From: DASTFP01 sp963744345
GTDB lineage: Bacteria > Verrucomicrobiota > Verrucomicrobiia > Chthoniobacterales > Terrimicrobiaceae
Length of the DNA stretch: 64,000 nucleotides
Assembly: GCA_963744345.1 (NCBI GenBank)
Contig: CAVUTD010000021.1
Location: 228,315-292,314, forward strand
Direction of reading: 5' to 3'
The notes below the pieces were generated by a model, which worked only from the letters and a program-made list of their open reading frames with translations, did not search any database and was not told the DNA's origin. A program made the translations under genes and the position numbers. This document shows positions 62,246 through 64,000 of the stretch, one piece after another. The first letter of the stretch is position 1. Each line of letters starts with the position of its first letter.

Positions 62246-63013
62246 ATGATCAATCCATTGGACTTCAATGGCAAAGTGGCACTCGTCACCGGGGCCGCAG
62301 CAGGTATGGGACTCGCGACGGCGCAGGCGTTCGCGGAGGCAGGCGCGAGTGTCGTTCTGGCGGACGTCAATGAAGACGCGGCGAAGGGCGCAGCAGAGAA
62401 ACTGATCGCCGCCGGTCACAAGGCACTCGCCGTCGGTTGCGATGTGAGCGACGACGCCCAAGTAGCCGCGATGGTGGACCGCACCGTCGCCGAGTTCGGC
62501 CGACTTGACGCTGCGTTCAACAACGCCGGAATCATGGCCCGGATCGCCCCGACTGCCGACAGCACCCGCGAGGACTGGGACCGCGTCATCGGGATCAACT
62601 TGCGCGGCGTATGGATCTGCATGAAGCACGAACTGCGGCAGATGGAACATCAAGGCAGCGGCGCGATCGTCAATAACGCCTCGGTCGGCGCGTTGACCGG
62701 CAACCCCGGCATCGCTTCTTACATCGCCGCCAAGCACGGGGTGGTCGGCCTGACGCGGACGGCCGCGCTCGAATACGTCAAGCGTGGGATCCGCGTCAAT
62801 GCGGTGAATCCCGGCCTGATCGACACGCAGATCGCCCGCGACGTCGTCAACAGGGATGAGCAGGCCTACGCCGAGATGGCGAAGTACGTTCCGATAGGAC
62901 GCGCGGGCAGGCCGGAGGAAATCGCGTCGGTCGTGCTGTGGCTTTGCAGTCCGGGGGCGAGTTACGTGATCGGCCACGCCCTCACCGTGGACGGCGGGGC
63001 GACGGTGCCGTGA
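62246..63013 (+). CDS. SDR family oxidoreductase
   Basis: This 255-residue classical SDR, paralogous to those at 50227 and 54309 but more diverged, has TGAAAGMG near residues 15-22, NNAGIM near 92-97, the Ser in NNASVGA, YIAAK near 159-163 and a complete C-terminus (GRAGRPEEIASVV and TVDGGATVP). It probably acts on a small alcohol or ketone. AAGAGAAG precedes the ATG. The tautomerase gene follows after 41 bp, which suggests an operon. Confidence 0.92.
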   Translation: MINPLDFNGKVALVTGAAAGMGLATAQAFAEAGASVVLADVNEDAAKGAAEKLIAAGHKALAVGCDVSDDAQVAAMVDRTVAEFGRLDAAFNNAGIMARIAPTADSTREDWDRVIGINLRGVWICMKHELRQMEHQGSGAIVNNASVGALTGNPGIASYIAAKHGVVGLTRTAALEYVKRGIRVNAVNPGLIDTQIARDVVNRDEQAYAEMAKYVPIGRAGRPEEIASVVLWLCSPGASYVIGHALTVDGGATVP

Positions 63014-63054
63014 TCGCGGCTTCATCAGGGATCAACGAATTAAACCAGTCGGCG

Positions 63055-63282
63055 ATGCCACATGTAATCGTCAAACTCTGGCCGGGTAAATCGGAAGAGC
63101 AGAAGAGCCGCCTGGCCGAAGCAATCGCCCAAGCCGTGATGGACGTTCTCAATTACGGCGACGAGTCGGTTTCGGTCGCGTTCGAAGAAATCAGCGCAAA
63201 GGACTGGCAGGACAAAGTCTACAAGCCGGACATCCTGAGCCAGCGCGAGAAGCTCTACAAGAAGCCCGGATACTCCATGTGA
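63055..63282 (+). CDS. 4-oxalocrotonate tautomerase family protein
   Basis: This 75-residue enzyme begins Met-Pro, leaving the catalytic Pro1 of the family after methionine removal. PHVIVKLWPGKSEEQKSRLA and VSVAFEEISAKDW are typical of the PptA/YdcE-like small tautomerases. It catalyses keto-enol or double-bond isomerisation of a small unsaturated keto acid. The frame opens upstream inside the SDR gene; ATG 63055 is the family start. Downstream, the window holds an ADH tail remnant. Confidence 0.88.
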   Translation: MPHVIVKLWPGKSEEQKSRLAEAIAQAVMDVLNYGDESVSVAFEEISAKDWQDKVYKPDILSQREKLYKKPGYSM

Positions 63283-63348
63283 ACGAGGAGACAAACCATG
63301 AGAGTTCTGGGCACCGGCTGCAATGGTCAAACCATACGGAACTTGTAC

Positions 63349-63430
63349 ACAGGTGGGTATGCCGGAGGAGATTGTTGATTACTGCGCTAACAACAAAGTT
63401 TATCCACAAATACAGGTAATCAAGGCAGAC
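63349..63430 (+). pseudogene. Internal/3' remnant of an alcohol dehydrogenase
   Basis: GMPEEIVDYCANNKVYPQIQ and VIKA match the stretch before the C-terminus of YahK-like ADHs (compare QETQDMVDFCALNKIKPEIT in the intact ADH). No further ADH sequence is recognisable on either side. It is another end-only relic. Confidence 0.6.
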
Positions 63431-63503
63431 CATCAACGGTATTCGTTCGCGTTATCTCGTTATATAAGTGATCCTTCAACAGTCTAAGGTACAAACAAAT
63501 GCT

Positions 63504-63938
63504 ATGAAACTGTCACTTATAATCATTTTCGCCGTATTATCCATTTTCACCGGGTTTGCAGCTCCCGATAACCCTAAGCCAGCGAGCAATCAAATGAGAA
63601 TTAAAATTGGTGCCAGTACCTTCACCGCAACACTCTCTGACAATGCCACGGCAACCGCATTCAAAGGCATGTTGCCGATGACCGTCAAGATGAGTGAGTT
63701 GAACGGAAACGAGAAATATTTTGATTTACCAGTCAACCTGCCGACAAACGCATCCAATCCCGGAACAATCCAAGGCGGCGATTTGATGATTTATGGTTCC
63801 AATACCTTGGTGCTCTTCTATAAGACATTTTCTACATCCTATAGCTATACAAAGCTCGGACGTGTCAATGATGATACTAATGGGCTTGCTGCCGCAGTCG
63901 GTTCCGGAAGTGTGACGGTTACCTACGAACTGGAGTAA
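63504..63938 (+). CDS. Secreted cyclophilin-like fold protein
   Basis: This 144-residue protein has a signal peptide (LSLIIIFAVLSIFTGFAA) and a domain of the bacterial cyclophilin-like type: MRIKIGASTFTATLSDNATA, LPMTVKMSEL, YFDLPVNLP, then GDLMIYGSNTLVLFYKTF and a closing VTVTYELE. Such domains resemble cyclophilins in fold, but isomerase activity is doubtful. The frame opens at 63468; ATG 63504 starts the signal peptide. Its last 45 codons recur at 51242-51380 fused to an ADH start. Confidence 0.85.
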   Translation: MKLSLIIIFAVLSIFTGFAAPDNPKPASNQMRIKIGASTFTATLSDNATATAFKGMLPMTVKMSELNGNEKYFDLPVNLPTNASNPGTIQGGDLMIYGSNTLVLFYKTFSTSYSYTKLGRVNDDTNGLAAAVGSGSVTVTYELE

Positions 63939-64000
63939 ATGAGAGCTTCCGGACCGTGCCGTGGGCTCAGACGATCTTGAAACCCTCGGGAGTTAGGGCG

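Overview
The window looks like a chromosomal segment of a soil verrucomicrobium (Chthoniobacterales/Spartobacteria-like). That placement is inferred from the central housekeeping block (yifB, glcD/glcF, eno-ftsB-prfB, an oversized GreA-domain protein, nuoA) and from an inverted-repeat element carrying a four-helix-bundle (23S intervening-sequence type) protein. No rRNA, tRNA or CRISPR array was seen. I had no database access, so family names come from motif recognition.

Left part (1-21 kb) is an accessory island. It begins with a truncated sugar-acid operon (3-hydroxyacyl-CoA-dehydrogenase-like enzyme, TIM-barrel isomerase, start of an SDR) cut by an IS630 element, followed by an IS110 element and a decayed CusA-type RND pump fragment. 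Next comes a large carbohydrate-uptake cluster on the minus strand: MalK/UgpC-like ATPase, two near-identical tandem Tat-exported binding proteins, two permeases, and a third related binding protein at 5890-7212. A gluconate-5-dehydrogenase-like SDR, a Tat-exported SMP-30/lactonase-like protein, denD and the tail of a D-2-hydroxyacid dehydrogenase lie among them. Together they suggest import and oxidation of a sugar or sugar acid. A 73-bp sequence occurs in inverted orientation at both ends of the island (311-383 and 15817-15889). An NmrA-like reductase and a secreted cupin close this part.

Central part (21-47 kb) is the better-kept chromosomal backbone: YifB/ComM ATPase, chromate transporter, UPF0303 protein, glycolate oxidase subunits, cardiolipin synthase, a ribose-type ABC importer, prfB (with its programmed +1 frameshift), ftsB, enolase, GreA-like protein, ExoD, a CoaB-like protein, a divergent glycogen-synthase-like protein, a class III aminotransferase, nuoA without nuoB, and a membrane glycosyltransferase. 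A 447-bp element with 37-bp inverted repeats sits between glcD and glcF and supplies a new start context for glcF.

Right part (47-64 kb) is a dense patchwork of small detoxification-type oxidoreductase genes: AraC regulators, cysteine-type alpha/beta hydrolases, SDRs, zinc alcohol dehydrogenases, a VOC protein, a tautomerase and a cyclophilin-like protein. Five copies of a paired direct-repeat site with exactly 20-bp spacing stand in front of genes here. I infer they are operators of the local AraC regulator(s). Among the intact genes are many remnants that keep only the first or last part of a gene, including an ADH start joined to a cyclophilin-like 3' end. This points to repeated duplication and internal deletion. 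Some frameshifts could be sequencing or assembly errors.
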